Position numbers and translations under genes: made by a program | Notes under the pieces: model-generated | What the model was told of the DNA's origin: nothing | Seen by the model: the letters and a program-made list of their open reading frames with translations, nothing else | Databases searched by the model: none | Shown: in pieces, positions 1 through 8,899 of the stretch | How positions within the stretch are numbered: position 1 is the first letter of the stretch | Layout of the letters: each line of letters opens with the position of its first letter | NCBI RefSeq assembly: GCF_020735385.1 | Contig: NZ_CP085953.1 | Location: 62,001 to 126,000 of the forward strand | DNA from: Granulicatella elegans | GTDB taxonomy: Bacteria > Bacillota > Bacilli > Lactobacillales > Aerococcaceae | Direction: 5' to 3' | Length of the DNA stretch: 64,000 nt

Positions 1-1413
1 ATACGCTTCTTTTTGTGCAGACAACATCATTTCTTCTAAATCTTTAGAGAACATAAATGATTGTTCACGATTTTCAAAAACAGCTGACTCGAATAAATAA
101 CGAGAATAAATATCGACAATAATTTGTGTTGTATCTTGTAATTGAGATTCAATTAATGCAATTTTTTCTTCATCACTTGCTTCTTTAATCGCTGTATTCA
201 TAATGATGTTTTCATTAAATGTTGAAGCTGTTTCTGCAACTGGCATTGAATAGTCTTGGTTTAATGGACGATGGTTTTCAATATGTAACCCATGATATGC
301 ATGTCCTAATTCGTGCGCTAATGTTACAACGTCACTTAATGAACCAGTGAAGTTTGTTAAAACACGTGATTGCTTAATCATTGGTAAGTTTGAACAGAAT
401 GCTCCACCAACTTTCCCTTTACGAGGGTAGAAATCAATATAGTGTTTATCAAAGAATTCTTCTGTCATTTCTGCTAAATCAGCTGAGAATGTCTTGAAGT
501 TTTCAATTAAGTAATCTTTTGATTCTTCCACTGTAAATGTACGACTGCTGTTTCCAACTGGTGCAAATAAATCATAAAATGGTAGTCCATTTTCATGACC
601 TAATAAAGCTGCTTTATGGCGTAAATATTTTCTAAAGTTTGGTAAATATTCACGGATTGCTTCTAATAATGCCTCTAAAGTTTCACGACTCATACGAGAA
701 GCTTCTAACGTATGCGCTAATGGCGATTCAAATCCACGTAAGCTAGAAGTTGTTAATACTTCTTTTTTAATATGGTTTAATGAAAACGCAATTGGTTCTT
801 TAATCGCATCATACATTTTCAACTCTGCTTCATACGCTGATTTACGTACTTCTGCATCGCTATCATAGGCTTTCCCACGAATTTCACTTAAAGTAACTAC
901 TTCGCCTTTATATTCGCCTTGAGCGCTCGACCACATAAAGTCAAACAATTGAGACCAAGCTTTTCCGCCACTAATGGACATTTTTGCTAAAACTTCTTCT
1001 AACTCATCACTTAATAAGTGAGCTGCATCTTTTTTAGCTTCTTCAAAATAATAACGATATTCTGCTAAGAAAGGATCGGTTGTAATATCTGTTTGAATCG
1101 TTCCTAAAAATTTTGAAACTTTTGCATAAGTAGCTTGTAAATCAGCTGAAACTCCTGCTAATTGTACTTCTACTTGTGTCGCCGTTTCATGCGTTGTATC
1201 TGTCGCTAATGTTAAATGAATATAATTATATAAACGACCTGTTAAAACTGTTGATTCTTCTAATAATTTTACAACCTTTGTAATTCCTTCAATCGAATCT
1301 TCTAGTGTTAAACTTTCAAATTTACCTTTTAACGCTTTATAAGCTTCTACATCTTGTTTAAATTCTTGACTTTCAAATGATGGGTATAAATCTTCTAATG
1401 TCCATTCATACAT
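1..1413 (-). CDS. pepF: Oligoendopeptidase F (M3 family), 3' end cut by window edge
   Basis: This is a cytosolic zinc metallopeptidase that cleaves short oligopeptides, usually after uptake by Opp transporters. The 471 codons visible start MYEWTLEDLYP at 1413, with a GGAGGA ribosome site at 1421-1426, seven bases upstream. The zinc motif HELGH falls at about residues 367-371, followed by the AYHG context typical of family M3B, and a second acidic ligand region (VAETAS) lies about 25 residues later. The family is near 600 residues, so roughly the last 130 lie outside the window. An ATG at 1420 sits in another frame and directly abuts the ribosome site, so it was rejected as the start. The gene appears to be monocistronic. 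Confidence 0.93.
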   Translation of the reverse strand, partial: MYEWTLEDLYPSFESQEFKQDVEAYKALKGKFESLTLEDSIEGITKVVKLLEESTVLTGRLYNYIHLTLATDTTHETATQVEVQLAGVSADLQATYAKVSKFLGTIQTDITTDPFLAEYRYYFEEAKKDAAHLLSDELEEVLAKMSISGGKAWSQLFDFMWSSAQGEYKGEVVTLSEIRGKAYDSDAEVRKSAYEAELKMYDAIKEPIAFSLNHIKKEVLTTSSLRGFESPLAHTLEASRMSRETLEALLEAIREYLPNFRKYLRHKAALLGHENGLPFYDLFAPVGNSSRTFTVEESKDYLIENFKTFSADLAEMTEEFFDKHYIDFYPRKGKVGGAFCSNLPMIKQSRVLTNFTGSLSDVVTLAHELGHAYHGLHIENHRPLNQDYSMPVAETASTFNENIIMNTAIKEASDEEKIALIESQLQDTTQIIVDIYSRYLFESAVFENREQSFMFSKDLEEMMLSAQKEAY

Positions 1414-1481
1414 CTTTCATTCCTCCTCTTTTTGTGTATCTTTCATTATACTATATCTAGTACACTTTTTCCATGATAGGA

Positions 1482-2834
1482 TTAATTTTTCAATGATTGT
1501 ACAGGAGCTGGAATACGTCCTCCACGGTTGACAAATAAGTCACAATTTCCCTCTTTTACTGGCATAATTGGAGCATAACCTAACAATCCACCAAACTCTA
1601 CAGAATCTCCGACTTTTCCACCAGGAACAAGGATTATACGTACAGCAGTTGTTTTTGTATTGATCATACCAATAGCAGCTTCATCCGCTATAATTCCTGA
1701 AATCGTAGTAGCAGAAGTGTCCCCAGGTACAGCAATCATATCCAATCCAACGGAACATACTGCTGTCATCGCTTCTAATTTATCTAATGTTAAAACACCG
1801 TTGGCAGCCGCTTCAATCATTCCTTCGTCCTCAGAAACTGGAATAAATGCTCCACTTAATCCACCAACTGCAGAACTAGCCATCATACCACCTTTTTTCA
1901 CAGCATCATTTAATAATGCTAAGGCTGCTGTTGTTCCATGAGTTCCTGTCACTGACAAGCCCATTTCTTCTAAAATACGAGCCACTGAATCCCCTACTGC
2001 AGGAGTTGGTGCAAGAGATAAGTCTAAAATCCCAAATGGAATTCCTAACATTTGACTTGCTTTTTGACCAATCAATTCTCCAACACGAGTAATTTTAAAC
2101 GCTGTTTTCTTAACGATTTCTGCAATTTCTGTTAATGTTTCAGCTTCATGATTTTCAAGGGCTGCTTTTACAACCCCAGGTCCAGAAACTCCAACATTAA
2201 TCACGGCATCTGCTTCTCCACTACCATGGAAAGCTCCCGCCATAAATGGATTATCTTCTACTGCATTACAGAAAATTACGACTTTGGCACAACCAAATCC
2301 TTCTGGAGTAATTTCAGCTGTTTCTTTAATGATTTCTCCGACTAATTTTACAGCATCCATATTAATTCCGGCTTTTGTAGATCCAATATTCACAGAGCTA
2401 CAGACAATGTCGGTAACCTTCATCGCTTCTGGAATCGAACGAATTAACACTTCATCTGAAGGACTCATTCCTTTTTGAACTAAGGCAGAAAATCCACCAA
2501 TAAAAGATACGCCAATGGCTTTGGCTGCTCGATCTAATGTTTGTGCAATAGATACATAGCTATCTGCTTTTGTAGCTGCTGCAATTTGAGCAATCGGTGT
2601 TACAGAAATTCGTTGGTTTACAATTGGCACACCATATTGCAACGATAATTCGTGAGCAGTTTTCACTAAATCTTTTCCGATACGAGTAATTTTGTTGTAA
2701 ATATTTTGATTTAATACATCGATATCTGGATGAATACAATCATGTAAATCAATTCCAATTGTAATTGTACGAACATCAAAGTTTTGTTCTTTTACCATCG
2801 AAATTGTTTCTAAAATTTCACTATGTTGAACCAT
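1482..2834 (-). CDS. PFL family protein, UPF0210 (DUF711)
   Basis: The 450-residue protein matches in full length the PFL/UPF0210 family, which is structurally related to glycyl-radical enzymes but has no established reaction. Recognisable blocks include [45 protein letters not shown] and the ending [13 protein letters not shown], all of which I recall from streptococcal homologues. It begins eight bases after the stop of the ACT-domain gene upstream, with an AGGTGA ribosome site, so the two are one transcript and probably translationally coupled. The ACT protein is always its partner in streptococci, which suggests the small protein senses a ligand for this one; that is inference. The biochemical role remains unknown. 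Confidence 0.9.
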   Translation of the reverse strand: MVQHSEILETISMVKEQNFDVRTITIGIDLHDCIHPDIDVLNQNIYNKITRIGKDLVKTAHELSLQYGVPIVNQRISVTPIAQIAAATKADSYVSIAQTLDRAAKAIGVSFIGGFSALVQKGMSPSDEVLIRSIPEAMKVTDIVCSSVNIGSTKAGINMDAVKLVGEIIKETAEITPEGFGCAKVVIFCNAVEDNPFMAGAFHGSGEADAVINVGVSGPGVVKAALENHEAETLTEIAEIVKKTAFKITRVGELIGQKASQMLGIPFGILDLSLAPTPAVGDSVARILEEMGLSVTGTHGTTAALALLNDAVKKGGMMASSAVGGLSGAFIPVSEDEGMIEAAANGVLTLDKLEAMTAVCSVGLDMIAVPGDTSATTISGIIADEAAIGMINTKTTAVRIILVPGGKVGDSVEFGGLLGYAPIMPVKEGNCDLFVNRGGRIPAPVQSLKN

Positions 2835-2842
2835 TCCTTCAC

Positions 2843-3115
2843 CTAACCAATCCGATGCATCGCTTCAAAAAATTCATGATTTTGAATGCGGATATCTAAT
2901 GCTAAATTTTTTCCATGTTCGCGAATATAAGGAACCAATTCTACAAATGGCATTTTGCTTGCTGATACATCTACTAAGATTAACATGGTAAAATATTCAT
3001 CCATAATTTCTTGAGAGATATTTACAATATTAATATTTTGTTCTGCTAATAATTTTGATACTTCATAAACAATACCGACACGATCTTTGCCGACAACTGT
3101 TACGACTGCTTTCAT
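2843..3115 (-). CDS. ACT domain-containing protein, UPF0237
   Basis: This 90-residue protein is a single ACT fold, the small ligand-binding module that usually senses amino acids. It begins [23 protein letters not shown], where the GKDRVGIV turn is the typical ACT ligand loop, and it has no catalytic domain. A good AAAGGAG ribosome site precedes 3115. It is the first gene of a two-gene unit with the PFL/UPF0210 protein. It probably regulates or supplies a ligand to that partner, but no substrate can be read from the sequence. Confidence 0.9.
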   Translation of the reverse strand: MKAVVTVVGKDRVGIVYEVSKLLAEQNINIVNISQEIMDEYFTMLILVDVSASKMPFVELVPYIREHGKNLALDIRIQNHEFFEAMHRIG

Positions 3116-3260
3116 TTTCTCACTCCTTTTATAAAGTTGTTTCTATTGTATCGAATTTTTCAAAAAAATCCTAGTCAAAACTGTATTTTTCATTTTCTTC
3201 TTTTTCTTTCCAAGCTCTTTTAGTGTATACTACAAGAGAAGAATGAAAAAGGAGACGCTT

Positions 3261-4130
3261 ATGAAATACGAAGAATGGTTACATTTATTTCCAAATTCTA
3301 AAATCATGCATCATATTCCACAAGATACGAAGGATTATGTTATTTCTATAGAAGAGAAGACTTATTTACAAATTCCATATGAAGAATTATCCAGTCGTGA
3401 ATTAGCTTTAATTGAAACCTTAACAAAAATGCCGGTAAAAATGGCAACCCAACTTCCACCTTGGCAACAGTATTTAGAACAAGGAGGGCAATGCCCAGTT
3501 CAATTGGAAAATATTCAATTCATTCACGTTTGTTTAATTCAAAAAAATAATGATTTTAATGAACAAGAATGGGTGGAAATGATGCAAGAGATTTTCGGAG
3601 ATGTCATCACGAGTTTTTCTTGTTTTCCAAAGCATTATACGATTGTGAGAAAGACGGATGTTGAGAAGATTTCGACTCAGGAGTTGCAAGCAATCCATGC
3701 AACGGTTGAGGAAGATTTTGCGGTTTCTATGAAGATTTTGATTGGGAATGTTTGGAAAATGTCAGAGGAAATTCCGGGGATTTATCAAGCGGAGAAAGCT
3801 TTATTTGTGGCGTATTTGCATGAGTCGAATAAGCAGACTTGTTTGGCATTTGCGCCAATGGTTTTATGGGGATTCACTCAGAAAAAGTTAGATTTTTCAC
3901 CCATTCCTGAGACTTTGTATGCGCAAATGGTTCAGGATGAGTTTCCGGATTTAATTGAGGCGTTGTGGCAAGAGCGTGGGACTTTGACGAAGGCGGCTAC
4001 TCGTTTGTTTATTCATCGTAATACGTTGCAATATCGGATTGATCGGTTTGGGCAGTTGACGGGATTGGCATTGAAGAATATGGACGATCTGACTCTCTGT
4101 CATTTTCTTTTGATGCAACAGGAATACTAA
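3261..4130 (+). CDS. PucR-type helix-turn-helix regulator
   Basis: The protein (289 residues from the ATG at 3261) ends with a PucR/CdaR-type helix-turn-helix at about residues 238-270, with the core AATRLFIHRNTLQYRIDRF. The upstream part has no domain I recognise; sensory N-termini in this family vary. I prefer 3261 over the ATG at 3243 because AAAGGAG at 3248-3254 lies six bases before 3261. The gene is divergent from the ACT/UPF0210 pair, so it may regulate it, which is inference from position. Codon use changes inside the gene: the first third uses TTA and A-ending codons like its neighbours, whereas from about 3640 on TTG, GTG and G-ending codons dominate. This may mark a recombination join. 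A member of the structured 3' element family follows the stop. Confidence 0.82.
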   Translation: MKYEEWLHLFPNSKIMHHIPQDTKDYVISIEEKTYLQIPYEELSSRELALIETLTKMPVKMATQLPPWQQYLEQGGQCPVQLENIQFIHVCLIQKNNDFNEQEWVEMMQEIFGDVITSFSCFPKHYTIVRKTDVEKISTQELQAIHATVEEDFAVSMKILIGNVWKMSEEIPGIYQAEKALFVAYLHESNKQTCLAFAPMVLWGFTQKKLDFSPIPETLYAQMVQDEFPDLIEALWQERGTLTKAATRLFIHRNTLQYRIDRFGQLTGLALKNMDDLTLCHFLLMQQEY

Positions 4131-4161
4131 AAAATATAAATCCTCTCACCATTTCTTTGAT

Positions 4162-4245
4162 AGTGAGGTCGCAAGCAGCCACCGATGGTGTCTCATTGCT
4201 AAAAATAATTTAAAACAACACTAGCCTCGCTTTCGCGAGGCTATC
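4162..4245 (+). repeat. Structured 3'-UTR element, copy A
   Basis: Downstream of the PucR-type gene and in its orientation lies the conserved core GGTCGCAAGCAGCC, a small hairpin (ACC-GATG-GGT type, 4181-4190) and then GTCTCATTGCTA (4190-4201). The same flanks occur at 34540, 34720, 39322 and 54035. A perfect nine-pair hairpin (4222-4243, TAGCCTCGC / GCGAGGCTA, loop TTTC) follows and may end transcripts from both convergent genes. Confidence 0.55.
4222..4243. terminator. Hairpin between convergent genes
   Basis: TAGCCTCGC TTTC GCGAGGCTA forms a perfect nine-base-pair stem between the convergent 3' ends of the PucR-type gene and clpC. It has only a modest T-rich tail (TTGTTTT on the minus strand), so it is a likely but not textbook terminator. 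Confidence 0.55.
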
Positions 4246-4264
4246 CATTACTTTTCATCCATCA

Positions 4265-6748
4265 TTACACAAGAACAGGAGTTTTTACAGCTTTTTCTTT
4301 TTTCTCTTTCCCTTTAATGGTAATTTTCCCTTTTGTGGCACCAATAGTAACTTGTTGTCCGAAGCGGATTTCTCCCCTTAACAATGCTTCACTTAATGGA
4401 TCTTCAATTTTCTTTTGAATCGCACGGCGAATTGGTCTTGCTCCGTATTCTGGATCAAACCCTTCATTTGCTAGTACATCTAATACTGCAGAAGTAATTT
4501 TCACTGTAATATTCAATTCTTGTAATCTTGAAGTAATTTCTTTTGCCATAATGCCAACAATTTGTCTTAATTCTTCTTTTTGAAGTTTATGGAAGACAAT
4601 TGTTTCATCAATACGGTTTAATAATTCTGGTCTAAATGAATTTTTCAATTCTTCACGAATTCGTTTTTCCATTGCATCATGGTTTTGTTGAACCGTTTTC
4701 GCACCGAATCCTACCGATTTTTCTTCACGAAGAGCGACAGCACCAAGGTTTGACGTCATGATGATTACTGTATTTCTAAAGTCCACTTTTCTTCCTTTTG
4801 AATCAGTTAAATGTCCATCATCTAATACTTGTAATAAAATATTAAACACATCTGGATGAGCTTTTTCAATTTCATCTAGTAAAATCACGGCATAAGGACG
4901 TTGACGAATTTTTTCAGTTAATTGACCACCTTCATCAAATCCAACATATCCTGGAGGCGAACCTACTAAACGGCTAACGGAATGTTTTTCCATATATTCA
5001 GACATATCAATTCTGACTAATGCATCTTGTTCTCCAAACATTGCTTCTGCTAAAGTTTTCGCTAATTCTGTCTTCCCAACACCAGTTGGCCCTAAGAATA
5101 AGAAGGAACCAATTGGACGACGTGGATCTTTTAAACCACTTCTTGCACGACGAATCGAACGAGCAACCGCACTAACGGCTTCCGATTGTCCAATGACACG
5201 TTTGTGTAAGACAGATTCTAAGTTGATTAAACGTTCGCTTTCTTTTTTCTCCATTTGTTGAAGAGGAATTCCTGTCCATTGAGAAACAACTTCTGCAATA
5301 TCCCCTTCTCCAATCGAAGCAATATAATCTGTTTTTGGTGAAGCTTCTAATTTTTCGATTAATTTTTCAAGTTTATCTCTTTTCGCTAATTCTTTTTTAC
5401 GGAATTTGGCTGCTTCATCAAAGTTTTGGTGTTGAATCGCTTGGTTTTTCAATTGTTCAAACTGTAAAATTTCTTCTTCTAATAATACGATTGGAGAAAC
5501 TTTTGTTGTCACATCTAAACGTGCTTTTGCAGCCGTTTCGTCCATTAAGTCAATGGCTTTATCTGGAAGACGTCTTGAAGTGATGTAACGAACGGATAAT
5601 TGTACAGCTGCTTGAATCGCTTCATCTGTAATTTCAACATGGTGATGCGCTTCATATTGTTTTCTCAAGCCTTTTAAAATTTGAATACTATCTTCAGCAG
5701 TTGGTTCTTCTACATGAATAGAAGCAAAACGACGTTCTAAGGCAGCATCTTTTTCAATGTATTTTTGATACTCATCTAAAGTCGTTGCACCAATGACTTG
5801 TAATTCACCACGAGCTAAGGCAGGTTTTAAGATATTCGAAGCATCAATGGCTCCTTCTGCTCCACCTGCACCAATAAGTGTATGTAATTCATCGATGAAT
5901 AAAATCACATCTTGCTGCGTATAAATTTCTTCAATGATTTTCTTCATACGTTCTTCAAATTCACCACGATATTTTGTTCCTGCTACTAAAGCACCCATAT
6001 CTAACATCATTAAACGTTTGCTAGCAATTTCTTCAGGAACTTCACCATTGACCATACGTTGAGCTAATCCTTCTACAATAGCAGTCTTACCAACACCAGG
6101 CTCCCCAACTAATACAGGATTATTTTTTGTACGGCGGCTAATCACTTGAATCATACGACGAACTTCTTCATTTCTTCCAATTACTGGATCTAGTTTCCCT
6201 TGTCGAGCTAAGGCTGTTAAATCTCTTGATAAGCTATCCAATGTTGGGGTTTTATCTTTGGCATTGCCACCAGACACTTGACCTTTTGTTGAACGAGCTT
6301 TTGAAGGTTGAATGCCAATTTTTTCATAAATTGTCTTCATTAATTCTTCTAATTCAATTTGATGATCACGCATAATTTTCGTTGCTAATACTTCTTCTTG
6401 AAGTAAGCCTAATAATAAATGCTCTGTTCCTACTTGAGGAATTTTCAACCGTTTTGCTTCTTCTGTCGCTGCAACCACTACTTTTTTAGCTCTAGGAGAA
6501 TAAGGCATTAAATAGGGATCGATTTCTTTACGATTGCTTCCATATCCTGTTAATGCTTCAATTTCTTGACGAACACTCTCAGCTGTTAACCCTCTTTCTC
6601 TTAAAAGGATTCCGGCAATCCCTTCTTGTTCAATGACTAGACCTAATAATAAATGCTCCGTACCCACTGCTTGATGCCTAAAAGAAATTGCTTCTTGAGC
6701 AGCGAATACCATAGCATTCCGTGCTTTTTCTGTAAACATTTCACTCAT
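4265..6748 (-). CDS. clpC: ATP-dependent Clp protease ATPase subunit ClpC
   Basis: ClpC is the HSP100 unfoldase that feeds damaged or tagged proteins to ClpP. The 827-residue protein has two Clp-N repeats (about residues 1-145), a first AAA+ domain with Walker A GEPGVGKT near residue 215, a UVR-type coiled middle domain (around 420-455), and a second AAA+ domain with GPTGVGKT near 555, then the D2 small domain. Length and order fit ClpC rather than ClpE or ClpB. Its GGGGTGA ribosome site overlaps the last codons of ctsR, and the start lies 11 bases after the ctsR stop, so the two are cotranscribed from the CtsR-controlled promoter at 7258-7286. No mcsA/mcsB lies between them, as is usual in lactic acid bacteria. 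Confidence 0.97.
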   Translation of the reverse strand: MSEMFTEKARNAMVFAAQEAISFRHQAVGTEHLLLGLVIEQEGIAGILLRERGLTAESVRQEIEALTGYGSNRKEIDPYLMPYSPRAKKVVVAATEEAKRLKIPQVGTEHLLLGLLQEEVLATKIMRDHQIELEELMKTIYEKIGIQPSKARSTKGQVSGGNAKDKTPTLDSLSRDLTALARQGKLDPVIGRNEEVRRMIQVISRRTKNNPVLVGEPGVGKTAIVEGLAQRMVNGEVPEEIASKRLMMLDMGALVAGTKYRGEFEERMKKIIEEIYTQQDVILFIDELHTLIGAGGAEGAIDASNILKPALARGELQVIGATTLDEYQKYIEKDAALERRFASIHVEEPTAEDSIQILKGLRKQYEAHHHVEITDEAIQAAVQLSVRYITSRRLPDKAIDLMDETAAKARLDVTTKVSPIVLLEEEILQFEQLKNQAIQHQNFDEAAKFRKKELAKRDKLEKLIEKLEASPKTDYIASIGEGDIAEVVSQWTGIPLQQMEKKESERLINLESVLHKRVIGQSEAVSAVARSIRRARSGLKDPRRPIGSFLFLGPTGVGKTELAKTLAEAMFGEQDALVRIDMSEYMEKHSVSRLVGSPPGYVGFDEGGQLTEKIRQRPYAVILLDEIEKAHPDVFNILLQVLDDGHLTDSKGRKVDFRNTVIIMTSNLGAVALREEKSVGFGAKTVQQNHDAMEKRIREELKNSFRPELLNRIDETIVFHKLQKEELRQIVGIMAKEITSRLQELNITVKITSAVLDVLANEGFDPEYGARPIRRAIQKKIEDPLSEALLRGEIRFGQQVTIGATKGKITIKGKEKKEKAVKTPVLV

Positions 6749-6759
6749 TCACGTCACCC

Positions 6760-7221
6760 CTACTTATACTTTAAACTGGTTAATATATTTTTCATCATAT
6801 TACTACGAAGTTGATTACTACATTGCTCTGCTTCTGTTAATGATTCTTTCGACATTGCAATAGACAATAATTGTGCTTCTCTTTTTGAGAGGAGCTCATT
6901 ATCATACAGATTTTGTAAAATATGATTGGCTTGTTTCATCGATAATTCTTCTGGAACTACTTCCAATAAGGCATCAATCATATCCATATCATCTACTAAA
7001 TTGACTTTCATAATACGGATATACCCACCACCACCACGCTTACTTTCCACAACATATCCTTGTTGAACCGTAAAACGTGTATTAATCACATAATTGATTT
7101 GTGATGGCACACAATTGAAACGATCCGCAATTTCACTGCGGCGAATCTCAACTTTTTCTTGTGCTAATAAGACATTTTTTAAATATTCTTCAATAATATC
7201 CGACATATTTGACGGTTGCAT
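6760..7221 (-). CDS. ctsR: Transcriptional regulator CtsR
   Basis: CtsR is the dimeric repressor of class III heat-shock genes, binding a direct heptamer repeat and released by heat. I chose the ATG at 7221 (MQPSNMSDIIEEYLKNVLL, 153 residues) because GGAGG at 7231-7235 is nine bases upstream and family members start at this point; a longer reading to 7266 would run through the operator. The winged helix is visible around residues 25-65 (EIADRFNCVPSQINYVINTRF), followed by the glycine-rich wing KRGGGGYIRI, the thermosensing loop. The operator lies directly upstream of the ribosome site, so the operon is autoregulated. Confidence 0.96.
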   Translation of the reverse strand: MQPSNMSDIIEEYLKNVLLAQEKVEIRRSEIADRFNCVPSQINYVINTRFTVQQGYVVESKRGGGGYIRIMKVNLVDDMDMIDALLEVVPEELSMKQANHILQNLYDNELLSKREAQLLSIAMSKESLTEAEQCSNQLRSNMMKNILTSLKYK

Positions 7222-7237
7222 ACAAACGCTCCTCCCT

Positions 7238-7254
7238 TTTGACTTTCTTTGACT
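7238..7254 (-). promoter_or_regulatory. CtsR operator
   Basis: On the minus strand the sequence reads AGTCAAA-GAA-AGTCAAA, an exact match to the CtsR direct heptamer repeat with its three-base spacer. It begins four bases downstream of the -10 box, where a bound repressor would block transcription. Confidence 0.93.
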
Positions 7255-7257
7255 TTC

Positions 7258-7286
7258 ATTATACAAAATAAATTTCTCTTTGCCAA
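7258..7286 (-). promoter_or_regulatory. Sigma-A promoter of ctsR-clpC
   Basis: TTGGCA (7281-7286) and TATAAT (7258-7263) on the minus strand are separated by 17 bases. The start site would fall within the CtsR operator. Confidence 0.88.
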
Positions 7287-7327
7287 TAAAAAGTACTCCA
7301 TCTGAGAAATTTTGTTACATTTATTTC

Positions 7328-7362
7328 AAAAAATCCTGCCAGTGATTTCTCACCAACAGGAT
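7328..7362 (-). terminator. Rho-independent terminator
   Basis: On the minus strand ATCCTG-TTGGTGA-GAAA-TCACTGG-CAGGAT folds into a long stem followed by TTTTTTG. It ends the transcript of the gene at 7390-8748. Confidence 0.85.
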
Positions 7363-7389
7363 GTAACTATCTCCATCTATCCAACGATC

Positions 7390-8748
7390 CTACTTTAAAT
7401 TTGGAAACAGACGTCCCGCTTCAATTAACCCGTCAAGTACTGCAAGGATATTTATTGGACTGATTTTCTTTTCTTGTAAAAAATGCCTTAACTCATTCGT
7501 AGAAACAATTGGTTTGTTACTCATATATTCCAATGCCATCGAAAGTGCAGATTGTAACTCTTCTAATTCACTTTCTATAAAGGAAGCTTTTTTAGATTTT
7601 TCATGAAAATCTCTTCTTTCACGAAGTGCTTCAGATAAGTTGAAAACATTACAATCATCAAAATCATCAAAATCATCGAAATCATCGAAATCATCATACG
7701 GAACATCAGAAGTCATCAAGTGAAACAGCTCTTCATGAGAATACAGATCAATAAGAGATCTTTCTGTACTAATTGTAAACGGAATTTTAAAAAATTCCAT
7801 CATTGGATCTAAGCACTCCTTCAAGAATGGGGCAAAAATTCCTCTTGTCACCCATCTTTCCGGAGTCATTGGTGCATCATTATAAAAACCTAATAACGTA
7901 TTTTGGATAAATTCAGGATCTAATTGATACATTGGCTCAATAAGCGCTATTTCCATATCCGTTGTAATGATTAAAATATATTGAGGTCCATTTTTCTCAT
8001 CATCACCATAAAAATGAGATGGAGAAAGCATTAAACGGATTTCAAATGTGTCCGGTATCGAAAATTGAATGCTTTTTTTCGTACGATAAAGAGATAATTC
8101 CGGCACATACAGTTTTGGTTTTTCTCCTTTATACCCAATAAATTCTTCGTAAGTTAGTTCTTCCTCAAAGGGAAGAATATCTCCTTGTTCATAGACACTT
8201 TCTTGTTTTTTTGGATTGTACGTAATCTTTGGTAACGTATTTCTTTCAGTTGGTTTTGTAGTAGAAGCAAGTAAGGCAAGATTTCCTTCTTGTGTTAACC
8301 AATCTAATACTTTTTTACAGAAATTCACTTCTGACACTTTTAAATCTCTCGATAATAATTTAGAATCATTTAAACTAAACATTAATGGATATAATTTCTT
8401 TCTTTTACGAGTAATCCCTAGGTCTCTTAATGTCATTTTTTGACTTTTCGGAATCAACTCTAATGGAACAAAGACAATTTGAATGCCTTTACGTAATCCT
8501 TCAATTTCATCTAACTCTTCTTCCGTTTCCGCTATTGCAACAATAGCCTCTTCTGCTTTCATTCTATGTTGATATTCACGAACAGTTTTATAAAAAAATG
8601 CCGAAAATTGCCCTTCCTTATGATGCATCAATTGGACAATAAACTGTACTTTCCCAGCTTTATTACAAACTGCTGCTACCATTGACTCACAATCAATCTC
8701 CGCTAACGCTGCTTGAACTTGATATAATCCATTGTAAATCTCTTTCAT
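7390..8748 (-). CDS. Hypothetical protein with Asp-Asp-Phe repeat tract
   Basis: I do not recognise this 453-residue protein. The start MKEIYNGLYQVQAAL at 8748 is chosen for GGGAG at 8757-8761 (eight-base spacing); a longer reading to 8775 would translate the ribosome site. There is no signal peptide or clear membrane segment, so it is probably cytosolic. A stretch near residues 352-366 repeats DDF about five times and is encoded by a nine-base tandem repeat (7653-7697). The C-terminal part is rich in charged helices with a small winged-helix-like end, but no motif is diagnostic. It stands alone with its own terminator, downstream of a large membrane-protein gene read in the same direction. 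Confidence 0.75.
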   Translation of the reverse strand: MKEIYNGLYQVQAALAEIDCESMVAAVCNKAGKVQFIVQLMHHKEGQFSAFFYKTVREYQHRMKAEEAIVAIAETEEELDEIEGLRKGIQIVFVPLELIPKSQKMTLRDLGITRKRKKLYPLMFSLNDSKLLSRDLKVSEVNFCKKVLDWLTQEGNLALLASTTKPTERNTLPKITYNPKKQESVYEQGDILPFEEELTYEEFIGYKGEKPKLYVPELSLYRTKKSIQFSIPDTFEIRLMLSPSHFYGDDEKNGPQYILIITTDMEIALIEPMYQLDPEFIQNTLLGFYNDAPMTPERWVTRGIFAPFLKECLDPMMEFFKIPFTISTERSLIDLYSHEELFHLMTSDVPYDDFDDFDDFDDFDDCNVFNLSEALRERRDFHEKSKKASFIESELEELQSALSMALEYMSNKPIVSTNELRHFLQEKKISPINILAVLDGLIEAGRLFPNLK

Positions 8749-8860
8749 GTTCACCACTCCCATTTTTGTATACACTTACATTGTACTATGCTTTGATTAA
8801 AAAGACCATAGCTTCCTTATAAATTCAAATAATCGAAAAAATTTCTGCGATACTGCTAAA

Positions 8861-8892
8861 ACAAAAAGTGCATCAGATGAATCCGATACACT
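8861..8892 (-). terminator. Rho-independent terminator
   Basis: AGTGTATCGGA-TTCA-TCTGATGCACT followed by TTTTTG on the minus strand lies just after the stop of the membrane-protein gene (8900). Confidence 0.8.
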
Positions 8893-8899
8893 TCTCTCT

